Positions 46,903 through 54,716 of a stretch of 64,000 nucleotides of DNA are shown here, piece by piece. The stretch is from positions 1-64,000 of the forward strand of contig CAVOYU010000008.1 in NCBI GenBank assembly GCA_963700775.1, written 5' to 3'. The DNA is from Thermohalobaculum sp963700775 (GTDB lineage Bacteria > Pseudomonadota > Alphaproteobacteria > Rhodobacterales > Rhodobacteraceae). The position numbers and the translations under genes are program-made. How positions within the stretch are numbered: the stretch's first letter is position 1; each line of letters begins with the position of its first letter. Under the pieces are notes generated by a model. The model did no database searches, was not told the origin of the DNA, and was given only the letters and a program-made list of their open reading frames with translations.

Positions 46903-48017
46903 TGGCACGGCGCTGGCTCAGGGGAAGGCAGGCCCGGTTCGCGGCGCTGTGGATGGCGCTGGCAATGGCGCTCGGCGCGGGTCTGGGCTTCGAGCGGATG
47001 AGGCTGCGAGGCGTCGAGGCCGGACCGGCCCGCGCGGCAGTCGCGCCGGTGGAGAACTCGGGTGCAGCGTTGCGGCCGGGCGAATTCGCGTCTGCCTTCG
47101 CCGCTGGCATCGCCCGTCTGCGCGAGGGCGATGCTCATGGCGCTGCGCGCTCGTTCGAGGTGGCTCGACTAATCAACCCGCATGCTCCGGAAGTGTATTT
47201 GAACCTAGGCGTCGCCTATCTCGAGCTCGGCCAGCCTTCAATCGCCCAAGCGCTGTTCGAGCGGGCCAGTTCCATCGCGCCAATGATGCCGGAGGCCTAT
47301 TATGGCATGGCTGAGGTGATGGAGGCGCGAGGCGACTTGGAGGGGGCGCGGGGGGCAATGAGCACGTACCTCCATCTCGCGCCTGAGGATGCCCCGTTCC
47401 GCCACCGGGCGATGGCTGCGCTGTGGGAGTGGGACGCCGCGCGCGGCCAGGCGGAGCAAGGCGAGGCGGTCGCCTCGCTGCCGCCCGCGCCAGAGACATC
47501 GGAAGCGCCCTTGGTAAGCGACACCGCGGCGTTCGCGTCCGGCGCGGTGCCGAATGTCCACGACGCACCGATCGAGACCTTGGACGGTGCACCAACGTCC
47601 CTTGCCGCCTATCGTGGCCGCTACCTGGTGCTGAATGTCTGGGCGACCTGGTGCGGACCGTGCCGGGCCGAACTGCCGAGCTTGGACGGTCTGGCGGCCG
47701 CGCTCGGCGCGGAGCGATTGGCCGTGGTCGGAGTCAGCATGGACCGCGAGCGGGTCTTCACCCGCGAGTTCCTGCGCGAGCTCGGCGTCGGTTTCCCCAG
47801 TTATTGGGACCGAGAGGGGAAGCTGACGCGAGAGATTCTGGACGCCCACTCCATTCCGTTGACCGTGGTGGTCTCGCCAGAGGGCGAAGTTCTGCTGGGC
47901 TATGAGGGCGCCAGAGACTGGAGCGAGCCGGCACTGGTCGCCGCGATCAGCGGGCTGGCCGACGGCGACGCCCCCTTCGCCGACCGGCTCGCCCGTTTGA
48001 AGGAGGAACTGCAATGA
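46902..48017 (+). CDS. TPR-thioredoxin fusion (CcmH/ResA-like)
   Basis: 371 residues. N-terminal membrane anchor (ALWMALAMALGAGLGFERMR), then TPR helices (GIARLREGDAHGAARSFEVA, PEVYLNLGVAYLELGQPSIA, AYYGMAEVMEARGDLEGARG), then a TlpA/ResA thioredoxin domain with active site WATWCGPCRAELPSL. Such fusions keep apocytochrome cysteines reduced and may present the apoprotein to CcsBA. Starts on the ccsA stop (TGATG). Confidence 0.87.
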   Translation: MARRWLRGRQARFAALWMALAMALGAGLGFERMRLRGVEAGPARAAVAPVENSGAALRPGEFASAFAAGIARLREGDAHGAARSFEVARLINPHAPEVYLNLGVAYLELGQPSIAQALFERASSIAPMMPEAYYGMAEVMEARGDLEGARGAMSTYLHLAPEDAPFRHRAMAALWEWDAARGQAEQGEAVASLPPAPETSEAPLVSDTAAFASGAVPNVHDAPIETLDGAPTSLAAYRGRYLVLNVWATWCGPCRAELPSLDGLAAALGAERLAVVGVSMDRERVFTREFLRELGVGFPSYWDREGKLTREILDAHSIPLTVVVSPEGEVLLGYEGARDWSEPALVAAISGLADGDAPFADRLARLKEELQ

Positions 48018-48313
48018 CCCGCTGGTTGCTACCGATGATCCTCGCCACTGCTGCCGGACCCGCCTTTTCTGCGGGGTTCGGACCGGGTGCGTCGGTCTAT
48101 GAGCAGCAATGCGCGAGCTGCCATGGCAGTGACGGCAAGCCGCTGCTGCCTGGGGCGCCCGACTTCACCCGCGGCGAGAGCCTGATGAAAACCGACCGCG
48201 AGCTGATGGATGCGGTCCGCTTCGGGGTCGGCTCCATGCCGGGCTTCGACCAGCTGATTGACAGGGAAGGACTGCTGGATGTCGTTTTTTACATCCGCAC
48301 GCTCAGGCGCTAG
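48014..48313 (+). CDS. Small monoheme c-type cytochrome
   Basis: 99 residues. Signal LLPMILATAAGPAFSA; heme site CASCHGSDGKPLLPGAPDFT, a distal methionine in VGSMPGFDQLI, and a C-terminal helix DVVFYIRTLRR. Class I c-type (cytochrome c553/cbb3-like). Overlaps the previous stop as ATGA and the next gene by 35 bp. Probable soluble periplasmic electron shuttle. Confidence 0.88.
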   Translation: MTRWLLPMILATAAGPAFSAGFGPGASVYEQQCASCHGSDGKPLLPGAPDFTRGESLMKTDRELMDAVRFGVGSMPGFDQLIDREGLLDVVFYIRTLRR

Positions 48314-49367
48314 GCGACTTGCCGTTTCAGCGCTGCTGGCGTTGGGGCTGACCAGCGCTGCGGCGTCGGCCGAATTGCCCACCGAAGCCGCGACCGAGCG
48401 CTTCGAGGTGGGAAACGGTGTATACGTGCGCGCCCTCGCGCTCGACGCCCAGCGCGGCAGCATGTGGGTCGGCACCTCGGCAGGCGCCATGGAGATCGGG
48501 CTCGCCACCACCGAGCCGAAGCAGGTGTTCACCCGCAAGGACGGGCTCGCCAACGAGTACGTCTTCGGCATCGGCGTGGCGCCGGGCGGCGAGGTCTGGT
48601 TCGGCACTAATGCCGGCGGTACCAGCGTGTGGAAGGACGGCAACTGGGAGACCTTCTTCCCGATGCACGGGCTCGCCGACTACTGGGTCTATGCCTACGC
48701 CTTCGACGCGGCGGGGCGGGTCTGGATCGGCACCTGGGACGGGGCCAATCTCTACGATCCGGCGACGCGGCGCTGGACGACCTTCCATGACGAGTTGATC
48801 AACATCTGGGTCTACGGCATCGACATCGACGCGCAGGGCCGGGTCTGGCTCGGCACCGAGGGCGGCGTCTCGATGTTTCACGACGGCGCCTGGCGGTCCT
48901 GGACCCATGATGACGGGCTCGGCGCCGCGAATTTGCTCGGCCTGCCCGAGAGCGACAACACAGGGCTCGGCACCCGAAACCGCCACGACCTCAGCATCTA
49001 TGTCGAGGGGCAACAGACCTATAACCCGAACTACGTCTTCGCGGTCAAGGTCGACAACACCGGGCGCGGCATCTGGTTCGGCACCTGGGGCGGCGGGGTC
49101 AGCCTGTTCGACGGCCAGGCGAGCTGGACCTCCTATACCGACCGCGACGGGCTGCCAGGTAACGTGGTCTACAGCATCGCCCAGGGGGCCGACGGCCTGC
49201 TCTGGCTCGGCACGAACAACGGGGTCGCGGCCTTCGACGGCGAGAAGTTCCGCAGCTTCCGGACCGGGGCGCGGAGCGAGCATGTCTACAGCCTCGCGGT
49301 CGCGCCCGATGGCGCGATCTGGGCGGGAACCCGCGGCGCGGTGATCCGGCTGGTGCCGGGAGAGTGA
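48279..49367 (+). CDS. Secreted Reg_prop-type beta-propeller, paralogue 1
   Basis: 362 residues. Signal RRLAVSALLALGLTSAAASA. Repeats built on V-W-[FIL]-G-T-x-G-G, for example GEVWFGTNAGGTSVWKDGNW, GRVWIGTWDGANLYDPATRR, GRVWLGTEGGVSMFHDGAWR, GIWFGTWGGGVSLFDGQASW, match the two-component regulator propeller repeat (PF07494-like). Unlike hybrid sensors it is free-standing. Probably a scaffold or binding module of the surface complex. ATG 48279 gives the complete signal peptide despite overlap with the cytochrome gene. Confidence 0.8.
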   Translation: MSFFTSARSGARRLAVSALLALGLTSAAASAELPTEAATERFEVGNGVYVRALALDAQRGSMWVGTSAGAMEIGLATTEPKQVFTRKDGLANEYVFGIGVAPGGEVWFGTNAGGTSVWKDGNWETFFPMHGLADYWVYAYAFDAAGRVWIGTWDGANLYDPATRRWTTFHDELINIWVYGIDIDAQGRVWLGTEGGVSMFHDGAWRSWTHDDGLGAANLLGLPESDNTGLGTRNRHDLSIYVEGQQTYNPNYVFAVKVDNTGRGIWFGTWGGGVSLFDGQASWTSYTDRDGLPGNVVYSIAQGADGLLWLGTNNGVAAFDGEKFRSFRTGARSEHVYSLAVAPDGAIWAGTRGAVIRLVPGE

Positions 49368-49378
49368 GGGCGAAGGGG

Positions 49379-50608
49379 ATGCGTATGCAAGCGTGCAAGT
49401 CGCTGATCGTCTGGCTGGTGGCGATTGCCGTGCCGGCCCTGGCCTCGGCCCAGACCGGCGGCACCATGCCGGCGGGCCACGATCCCTCGAAGATGCATGT
49501 CGGCGCGGCCAGCGGGCATGACGCCATCCCGCATCAGGACGACGGCGCCATCGGCGGGCTGCGCCGGGCGATCCCCTTCGAGGTCGGCCAGCGCAACGTG
49601 AAGGCGATCCTGATCGACGGGCGCGACGTCTGGATCGGCAGCTCGGGCGGGGTGATCCGCTACGACACCCATCGCGGCTCCTACCTGACCTACGACAACA
49701 AGTCGGGGCTCCTATCGAATGGCGTGTTCTCGCTCTCGAAATCGGGCGACGAGGTCTGGGTCGGCACCTATGGCGGCGGGCTCTCAGTGCTCGATCCAGC
49801 CGCCGGGAGCTGGCGCAACTACAACATCCCGAACGGCATGGGCGACGCCTTCGTCTATGGCACGCTCGCCATGCCGAACGGCGATGTCTGGATCGCCACC
49901 TGGTCGGGGGCGAACCGGATCCGCGGCGGCCGGATGGACGATATCGAAAACTGGGACCTCTACACGGTCGAGAATACAAGGGGCGGGCTGCCGAACGACT
50001 GGGTCTATGGCCTCGCCGCCGGCAAGGACGGCGAGGTCTGGATGGCGACCGAGGGCGGCCTTGCCCGCTTCAAGGACGAGGCCTGGACAAACTGGACCCA
50101 TGCAGACGGGCTCGGCGCGCCGCTCGAACAGGTCGAGGCGGACATCGGCTTCAGCAACGATCCCGGCCAGTATTCCAGCCACCATGCCCGGCAGAAGCAG
50201 GAGCAGGGCCTAGGCGAGGTCAAGGTCGCCTACAACCCGAACTACATCGTCGCGCTCGCCGTGACACCCGACGGCGCGGTCTGGGCCGGCACCTGGGGCG
50301 CGGGGCTCAGCCGGTTCGACGGCGGCTCGTGGCAGACCTTCACCACCGCGGACGGGCTGCCGAGCAACCACATCTTCTCGCTCCATGGCGATGCGGCGGG
50401 GCGTTTGTGGATCGGCACCAGCCAGGGCCTCGCGCTGCGGGAGGGTGGAGCCTTCGCCGTCTATGGCGCGGAATCCGGCCTGAACGTGCAGAGCATCTTC
50501 GCCATCGCCACCAGCGGCGACACCGCCTGGGTCGGCGGCTATGGCGGGGTGACGTGGTTTCCCTATGGGCTAAGCGAGCCAAAGCTTCTCCAGACGGGAG
50601 GGAAATGA
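49379..50608 (+). CDS. Secreted Reg_prop-type beta-propeller, paralogue 2
   Basis: 409 residues with signal LIVWLVAIAVPALASAQ, a short His/Met-rich segment (GGTMPAGHDPSKMHVGAASGHD) and propeller blades (RDVWIGSSGGVIRYDTHRGS, DEVWVGTYGGGLSVLDPAAG, GAVWAGTWGAGLSRFDGGSW). Shared interior block YNPNY..A shows it is a duplicate of paralogue 1. The His/Met segment could bind copper or heme. ATG 49379 follows GAAGGGG; GTG 49364 and ATG 49385 are alternatives. Confidence 0.8.
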   Translation: MRMQACKSLIVWLVAIAVPALASAQTGGTMPAGHDPSKMHVGAASGHDAIPHQDDGAIGGLRRAIPFEVGQRNVKAILIDGRDVWIGSSGGVIRYDTHRGSYLTYDNKSGLLSNGVFSLSKSGDEVWVGTYGGGLSVLDPAAGSWRNYNIPNGMGDAFVYGTLAMPNGDVWIATWSGANRIRGGRMDDIENWDLYTVENTRGGLPNDWVYGLAAGKDGEVWMATEGGLARFKDEAWTNWTHADGLGAPLEQVEADIGFSNDPGQYSSHHARQKQEQGLGEVKVAYNPNYIVALAVTPDGAVWAGTWGAGLSRFDGGSWQTFTTADGLPSNHIFSLHGDAAGRLWIGTSQGLALREGGAFAVYGAESGLNVQSIFAIATSGDTAWVGGYGGVTWFPYGLSEPKLLQTGGK

Positions 50609-51207
50609 TGAGGCGGATCGCACTACTCGCGGTGGCGGCGTTCCTCGCAGGCCATGTGATCGCCGCGCGGGCGGATGTGGCGCGGGGGATCGAGCTCTTC
50701 GAGCGGGGGGAGTTCGAAGAAGCCGCTGCCGAGCTGGCGAATCTGGCCGATGCCGGTATCCCGGTCGCGCAATACGTGCTGGGCATCATGTACCTCAACT
50801 TGATGGTCGACCCGCCCGCGACGGGCTCGGCGTTCGGGCTGATCTCGGGCGCGGCGAAAAGCGGACACCTGCCCGCCCAAGCCGAGCTGGCACGGATGTA
50901 CCGCGACGGTGACGGGGTCGAGCAGGACTTCACGCAGATGCTGCACTGGTACCGCCGCGCCGCCGAGCAGGGTGATGTCGGGGCCCAACTCTTCGTCGCC
51001 GACGGCTACGCTTATGGCTATGGGGTCGAGGCCGATCCGGTGGAGGCCTACATGTGGTACGAGATCGCGCTCCGCTATTGGGGACCGCTGGCGGTCCGGG
51101 CGCGCGACGTGCTGGCCGAGAAGATGACCGGCGAGCAGGTGGCAGAGGCCGAGCGCCGGGCCGGCGAGTGGCTGGCTGCCCATCCGCAGGCGCCGCAGGG
51201 GAACTGA
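50605..51207 (+). CDS. Sel1-repeat periplasmic protein
   Basis: 200 residues. Signal LLAVAAFLAGHVIAARA, then Sel1-like (SLR) repeats: AGIPVAQYVLGIMYLNLMVD, GHLPAQAELARMYRDGDGVE, GDVGAQLFVADGYAYGYGVE, DPVEAYMWYEIALRYWGPLA. An alpha-solenoid adaptor. Coupled to the propeller gene (ATGA). Last gene of the rightward run, ending 7 bp before the convergent histidine kinase gene. Confidence 0.88.
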   Translation: MMRRIALLAVAAFLAGHVIAARADVARGIELFERGEFEEAAAELANLADAGIPVAQYVLGIMYLNLMVDPPATGSAFGLISGAAKSGHLPAQAELARMYRDGDGVEQDFTQMLHWYRRAAEQGDVGAQLFVADGYAYGYGVEADPVEAYMWYEIALRYWGPLAVRARDVLAEKMTGEQVAEAERRAGEWLAAHPQAPQGN

Positions 51208-51214
51208 GCGCGCC

Positions 51215-52565
51215 TCAGGCGGGAAGTTCGAGCACGAAGGCCGCCCCGCGGCCGCCGGGCCCGTCGGTGACCAAGGCCTTGCCGCGATGCGCCTCGACGA
51301 CGCGTCGGACGATTGCGAGACCGAGGCCCCGGTGGCCGCTCCTGGCGCCGTCCGCCCGGTAGAAGCGCTCGAAGATCCGCTCGCGGAGCTCCGGCGGCAC
51401 CCCCGGGCCATCGTCGATCACCGAAAGCCTGCCCCCATGCTGCACCGCGACCTCGAGCTTCGTGCCGCCGGCCGCGTGCTGGATCACGTTCTTCACCAGG
51501 TTCGTCACCGCCATCGTGAGCGCCTTCGGGCAGCCAGTGACCAGGACCGGCTCCTCGGCACCGGTCAGCTCTGGAGTTCAATCCGCTGCGGATTGCCAGC
51601 GGCGCCATTCGGGCCAGCACGTCGCTGGCGATCTGACGGAGGTCGACGATGTCGTCCACCATTTTCGGATCGAACTCGAGCTCGGAGAGCTCCAGTAGCT
51701 GTGTCACGATCCCTGTCATCTCCTCCACGTCTTCCGCCAGGGTAGCCGCCGCCGCACGGTTCCCCATCTCCTCGATGTCGGCCTTTATGACGGCGAGCGG
51801 CGTGAGCAGTTCGTGCGCAGCGTCGGCCGTGAACCGTTTCTGCGCGGCGAGGGCGCTCTCGAGCCGGTCGAGAGCCGCGTTGATCGCCCGGGCGAAGGGC
51901 GCGACCTCGGCCGGCAGCCCGGAGACGCCGATGCGGATGTCGCCCCGCCCCGGCACGATCCGGCTGGCGACAAGGGCGGCCTCCTCGACCGGGCGGAACG
52001 AGTTCCTGAGCGTGGTGTAGGCGAGGAATGCCGAAGCGAGGAAATGCAGCACGATCAGGACCCCGGCGCCGTGCAGGAAGACCTCGATCGAGAAATGCAG
52101 GAAGTTCTGCCACTCCGACACCTCCTCGACGAGCTGGAGCCAGAACTCCTGCTTTTCGAGCACGATCTTCTGCGTCACCCCAAGATAGCTTTCACCCCCT
52201 TGCAGATAGGTGTGCTCGAAGTACTGCGGCTCGTCGCCTAAGTCGGTCTCGAACGGGTGATAGCTGTGCTCGCGCCCGGCGGGTACCGAGAGATAGGCGC
52301 GGCCATGCTCGTCGGTCAGGGTGAAGAACAGCTCGTCGTGAAATCGCGCGGCGAGCTCGGCTGGCAACTCGGCGACGGGCCGCCCGCCCGGGTCGAGGCG
52401 CAGATGTCGGGCGACCTCGTCCAGGGTGCGCGAGAGTCCGCGGTCGACGACGACGGCGCTCGCGTGCTGGAACTGCCAGACCAGCAGGGCACCGGTCGCC
52501 GACAGCGCAATGCCAGTCACCACCAGGAGGCGGATGATGAGTTGCCGGACGAGCGAGTTTCTCAT
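51215..52565 (-). CDS. Sensor histidine kinase (one frameshift)
   Basis: About 450 codons. Two membrane helices (RLLVVTGIALSATGALLVW, LHGAGVLIVLHFLASAFLAY) enclose a periplasmic sensor of about 130 residues; then HAMP-like, the H-box AHELLTPLAVI (His about 251), and after a frame change near 51570 the N-box NLVKNVIQHA, DDGPGVPPELRERIFERFYR and GLGLAIV. Partner of the response regulator just upstream (overlap ATGA). Signal unknown. Confidence 0.88.
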
Positions 52566-53254
52566 TCCGCGCTCGCAGCCTCGGAAAGCATGTAGCCGAC
52601 CCCTCGCACCGTGTGGATCGCCACATCGGCGCCGAGACCACGCAAACGGGTGCGCAGACGGTGCGTCAGCACCTCGAGTGAGTTCGCCGAGCCGTCCCGG
52701 CCGGCGCCGTATATGTTGTCCTCGAGGAACACCTTCGAGACTACCCCACCGGCCTTGCGCAGGAGTTGCTCGAGCAGCATCTGCTCCCTGGGCGAGAGAA
52801 CCGCCGGTTCGCCGTCGACCATGGTCTCGCGGGTTTGGGTATCGAAGCGGATATTGCCCGCCCGCAGCACGTCGCCGACCAATTCGGAAGGCCGGCGCAG
52901 CAGGGCGCGCAGCCGAGCGACCAGTTCTTCCTGGGCGAAGGGCTTCGTGATATAGTCGTCTGCCCCCGCATTGAGCCCGGTCACACGATCCGCCACCGCG
53001 ATGCGGGTGGTCACGATAATGACCGGAATCATGATCCCCGACTGGCGAAGGTCGCGGAGCAGGCTAAGCCCGTCTTGGTCCGGCAGGCCGAGGTCAAGCA
53101 GGACCGCGTCGAGGGCGCCCTCGAAAATGCGGTCGCGCGCGTCGCGGGCATTGTGCACCGCCTCCGCCTGGAATCCGGCCTTGGAAAGCCCACGGACGAT
53201 CAGCGTGGCCAGCCGCTCCACGTCTTCGACAACCAGAACCCGAATCTTGGCCTC
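52562..53254 (-). CDS. OmpR/PhoB-type response regulator, start uncertain
   Basis: Receiver domain with AVLLDLGLPDQDG (phosphorylated D), VIIVTTRI and the K in DYITKPFAQEEL; winged-helix domain VLSPREQMLLEQLLRKAGGV, SLEVLTHRLRTRLRGLGADV, IHTVRGVGYML. The conserved first strand KIRVLVVEDVERLATL is in frame upstream of the GTG at 53221, but no usual start lies between it and an in-frame TGA near 53271. A single-base indel would link it to GTG ACA CGG at about 53272. So the N-terminus is probably shifted here by an indel. Confidence 0.88.
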   Translation of the reverse strand, partial: EAKIRVLVVEDVERLATLIVRGLSKAGFQAEAVHNARDARDRIFEGALDAVLLDLGLPDQDGLSLLRDLRQSGIMIPVIIVTTRIAVADRVTGLNAGADDYITKPFAQEELVARLRALLRRPSELVGDVLRAGNIRFDTQTRETMVDGEPAVLSPREQMLLEQLLRKAGGVVSKVFLEDNIYGAGRDGSANSLEVLTHRLRTRLRGLGADVAIHTVRGVGYMLSEAASAE

Positions 53255-53255
53255 C

Positions 53256-53270
53256 GTGACGCCGTGTCAC
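53256..53270. promoter_or_regulatory. Inverted repeat before the response regulator
   Basis: GTGAC-GCCGT-GTCAC is a perfect 5-bp inverted repeat at the start of the two-component operon; a further GTAAG direct repeat (about 53289 and 53300) lies just upstream. Either could be an autoregulatory site. Short, so weak. Confidence 0.3.
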
Positions 53271-53364
53271 ACCTGGAAGAACCACACGTAAGCTGTGTGT
53301 AAGGAACCTGCGCTATATATGCCCTGTGCTGGTCTCAAGCCAATCCTTTTGGCTCCGTGGGCCA

Positions 53365-53375
53365 CGTACATTGGC
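53365..53375 (-). promoter_or_regulatory. Regulon leader motif, copy 5 (two-component operon)
   Basis: GCCAATGTACG on the minus strand, followed by TGGCCCACGGAGCC. It is about 100 bp before the response regulator; from its ATG the frame stays open (MYVAHGAKRIGLRPAQGIYS...) to the TGA just before the regulator, in the regulator's own frame. Confidence 0.65.
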
Positions 53376-53432
53376 AAACTTATGCGCGGGCGCTTGTCGT
53401 CCGCGCTTCTTTTTTACCCGGGCGCGACGGTA

Positions 53433-53471
53433 TATAATGCGTTCAGAACAAGAAACGAATGCCAATGTATG
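53433..53471 (+). promoter_or_regulatory. Promoter -10 and regulon leader motif, copy 6 (c7 pair)
   Basis: TATAAT at 53433-53438 is a perfect -10; the -35 region is only T-rich. Twenty bases later the leader gttcagaacaagaaacgaat runs into GCCAATGTATG (53461-53471) and AAGGAG. From ATG 53459 a mini-ORF M-P-M-Y-E-G-A-Q... of 17 codons ends at 53512. This is the clearest case with a promoter, and it places the motif inside the transcript. Confidence 0.6.
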
Positions 53472-53535
53472 AAGGAGCACAGCGATCCCATCCGATCGCA
53501 GGCAGCGGGTAGAATGGGTATGCGCATTACTGCGC

Positions 53536-54108
53536 ATGGCCGTGTTAGTGCTTGCCTTTCCGGCCCTAATTGGCTGCGGTGAAGCGCCCCTAACCGAGCA
53601 GCCGCCCGAGGAATTGGCACTGCAGGACCGCGGCGTCATCGAAGTGCTGGACGGCCGAGAGTGGCGGCGGCTCGACGCCGACGGGCTGCATGATCCTGGA
53701 AACGAACTTCTGGCTTATCTGCAGCAGCCGGCCGAGGCGCTGGGCGTGCTACCGCCGGGCGGGCCGGACGGGAACCGCGTCGACTGGGCGGCGGCGCTCC
53801 GCGAGGGGGCGATCAACCCCCGCACCAACGTGCTGCCCGAGACCAGGATCCGGGTGCTGGACCTCGACATCGTGTTTGCCGACACGGCCGGCCAGCCCAA
53901 TGTGGTGTTCCCGCACCGCCAGCATACCGAGTGGCTCGACTGCGCCAACTGCCACCCGGCCATCTTCGAGGCGAAGAAGGGCGCCAACAAGTTCGGCATG
54001 CTCGACGTGCTTCAGGGCGAGTATTGCGGCCGCTGCCACGGCGCGGTCTCCTTCCCGCTGACCGAATGTCGCCGCTGCCACAGCCGGGCGCCGGCAGGGT
54101 CGGGATGA
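53536..54108 (+). CDS. Triheme c7-type cytochrome lipoprotein, type B
   Basis: 190 residues from ATG 53536; the start is uncertain because the signal (MAVLVLAFPALIGC, lipobox LIGC) lacks a basic N-region. Body GLHDPGNELLAYLQQPAEAL, VDWAAALREGAINPRTN, VLDLDIVFAD, then VVFPHRQHTEWLDCANCHPA and hemes CANCH, CGRCH, CRRCH. Paralogue of 30907 and 39092. Coupled to the type A gene at 54105. Confidence 0.88.
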   Translation: MAVLVLAFPALIGCGEAPLTEQPPEELALQDRGVIEVLDGREWRRLDADGLHDPGNELLAYLQQPAEALGVLPPGGPDGNRVDWAAALREGAINPRTNVLPETRIRVLDLDIVFADTAGQPNVVFPHRQHTEWLDCANCHPAIFEAKKGANKFGMLDVLQGEYCGRCHGAVSFPLTECRRCHSRAPAGSG

Positions 54109-54488
54109 TGCGCCGTGCCGGGATCCTGCTCGCCCTTCTGGCCGGGCTTTGGGCGGTGCTGCCCGGGGATGGGCGGGGCGAGTATGCGGACGTGGTGCTG
54201 AACCGCAATTCCGAGGCCGCAGGCATGCGCCCAGTGATCTTTCCGCACTGGTTTCACCGGATCCGGTTCCGCTGCAAGGTCTGCCACCACGAGCTTGCCT
54301 TCGAGATGCGTGCCGGCGCGAACCGCGTGACGATGGGTGACATCTACCAGGGCAAATTCTGCGGCATGTGCCACAACGGCCGCATCGCCTGGGGGTTGGA
54401 GAACTGCAACCTCTGCCATTCCGGGCGGGCGGGATTGCCGTCAGGTATCCAGGGTGGACACCGGACGCTCGGGCCGGGGCGGTGGTGA
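54105..54488 (+). CDS. Triheme c7-type cytochrome, type A
   Basis: 127 residues. Signal GILLALLAGLWAVLPGDGRG; VIFPHWFHRIRFRCKVCHHE, FCGMCHNGRIAWGLENCNLC give three hemes (CKVCH, CGMCH, CNLCH). Closely matches 38643 (GMRPV.FPHWFHRIRFRCKVCH). ATGA overlap with the upstream type B gene. The A/B pair is thus present twice in the locus. Confidence 0.9.
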   Translation: MMRRAGILLALLAGLWAVLPGDGRGEYADVVLNRNSEAAGMRPVIFPHWFHRIRFRCKVCHHELAFEMRAGANRVTMGDIYQGKFCGMCHNGRIAWGLENCNLCHSGRAGLPSGIQGGHRTLGPGRW

Positions 54489-54499
54489 GAGGAAAGAGA

Positions 54500-54513
54500 T
54501 TGATCTTAATCAA
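54500..54513 (+). promoter_or_regulatory. Perfect FNR/Anr-type box
   Basis: TTGATCTTAATCAA matches the TTGAT-N4-ATCAA consensus on both half-sites. It lies about 200 bp upstream of the monoheme cytochrome gene and 60 bp before motif copy 7, so this transcript probably responds to oxygen limitation through an FNR-type protein. Confidence 0.75.
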
Positions 54514-54574
54514 TTTGGCGAAGAAATTTCTATGCGACGAGTCGCGATACAAAAGAGTCCAGCAGGACCGAAGA

Positions 54575-54703
54575 ATGCCAGTGTACGTGGCGCGGAGCGT
54601 TCCATCGGTTCGCACGCGTCTGATCTGGGGCGTGCCGGTTCGCCGGCACGCCGATCCCGATGCTATGATCCGGCAGCCGGTTCGCGGCCGGTGGTCGGAG
54701 TGA
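54575..54703 (+). other. Leader ORF with regulon motif, copy 7
   Basis: GCCAGTGTACG at 54577-54587 (one change from the consensus). ATG 54575 opens M-P-V-Y-V-A-R-S... of 42 codons ending in TGA at 54703, 13 bp before the cytochrome ATG. The arginine-rich sequence has no known similarity. Whether it is translated is unknown; the same M-P-[MV]-Y opening occurs in copies 3 and 6. Confidence 0.45.
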
Positions 54704-54716
54704 CCAAGGAGACAGC

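Noticed and set aside
48327..49979. 550-codon minus-strand frame opposite the propeller genes
   Set aside because: It is Arg/Pro-rich shadow coding. The plus-strand propeller repeats and signal peptides are far more convincing.
53221..53290. TGA before the response regulator read as selenocysteine
   Set aside because: No hairpin of SECIS type is apparent and the position precedes the domain; an indel is the simpler explanation.
53365..53375. Leader motif as a sigma54 promoter or FNR half-site
   Set aside because: It lacks the TGGCAC-N5-TTGC spacing of sigma54 promoters and the TTGAT/ATCAA halves of FNR boxes; moreover copy 6 lies downstream of a good -10 hexamer.
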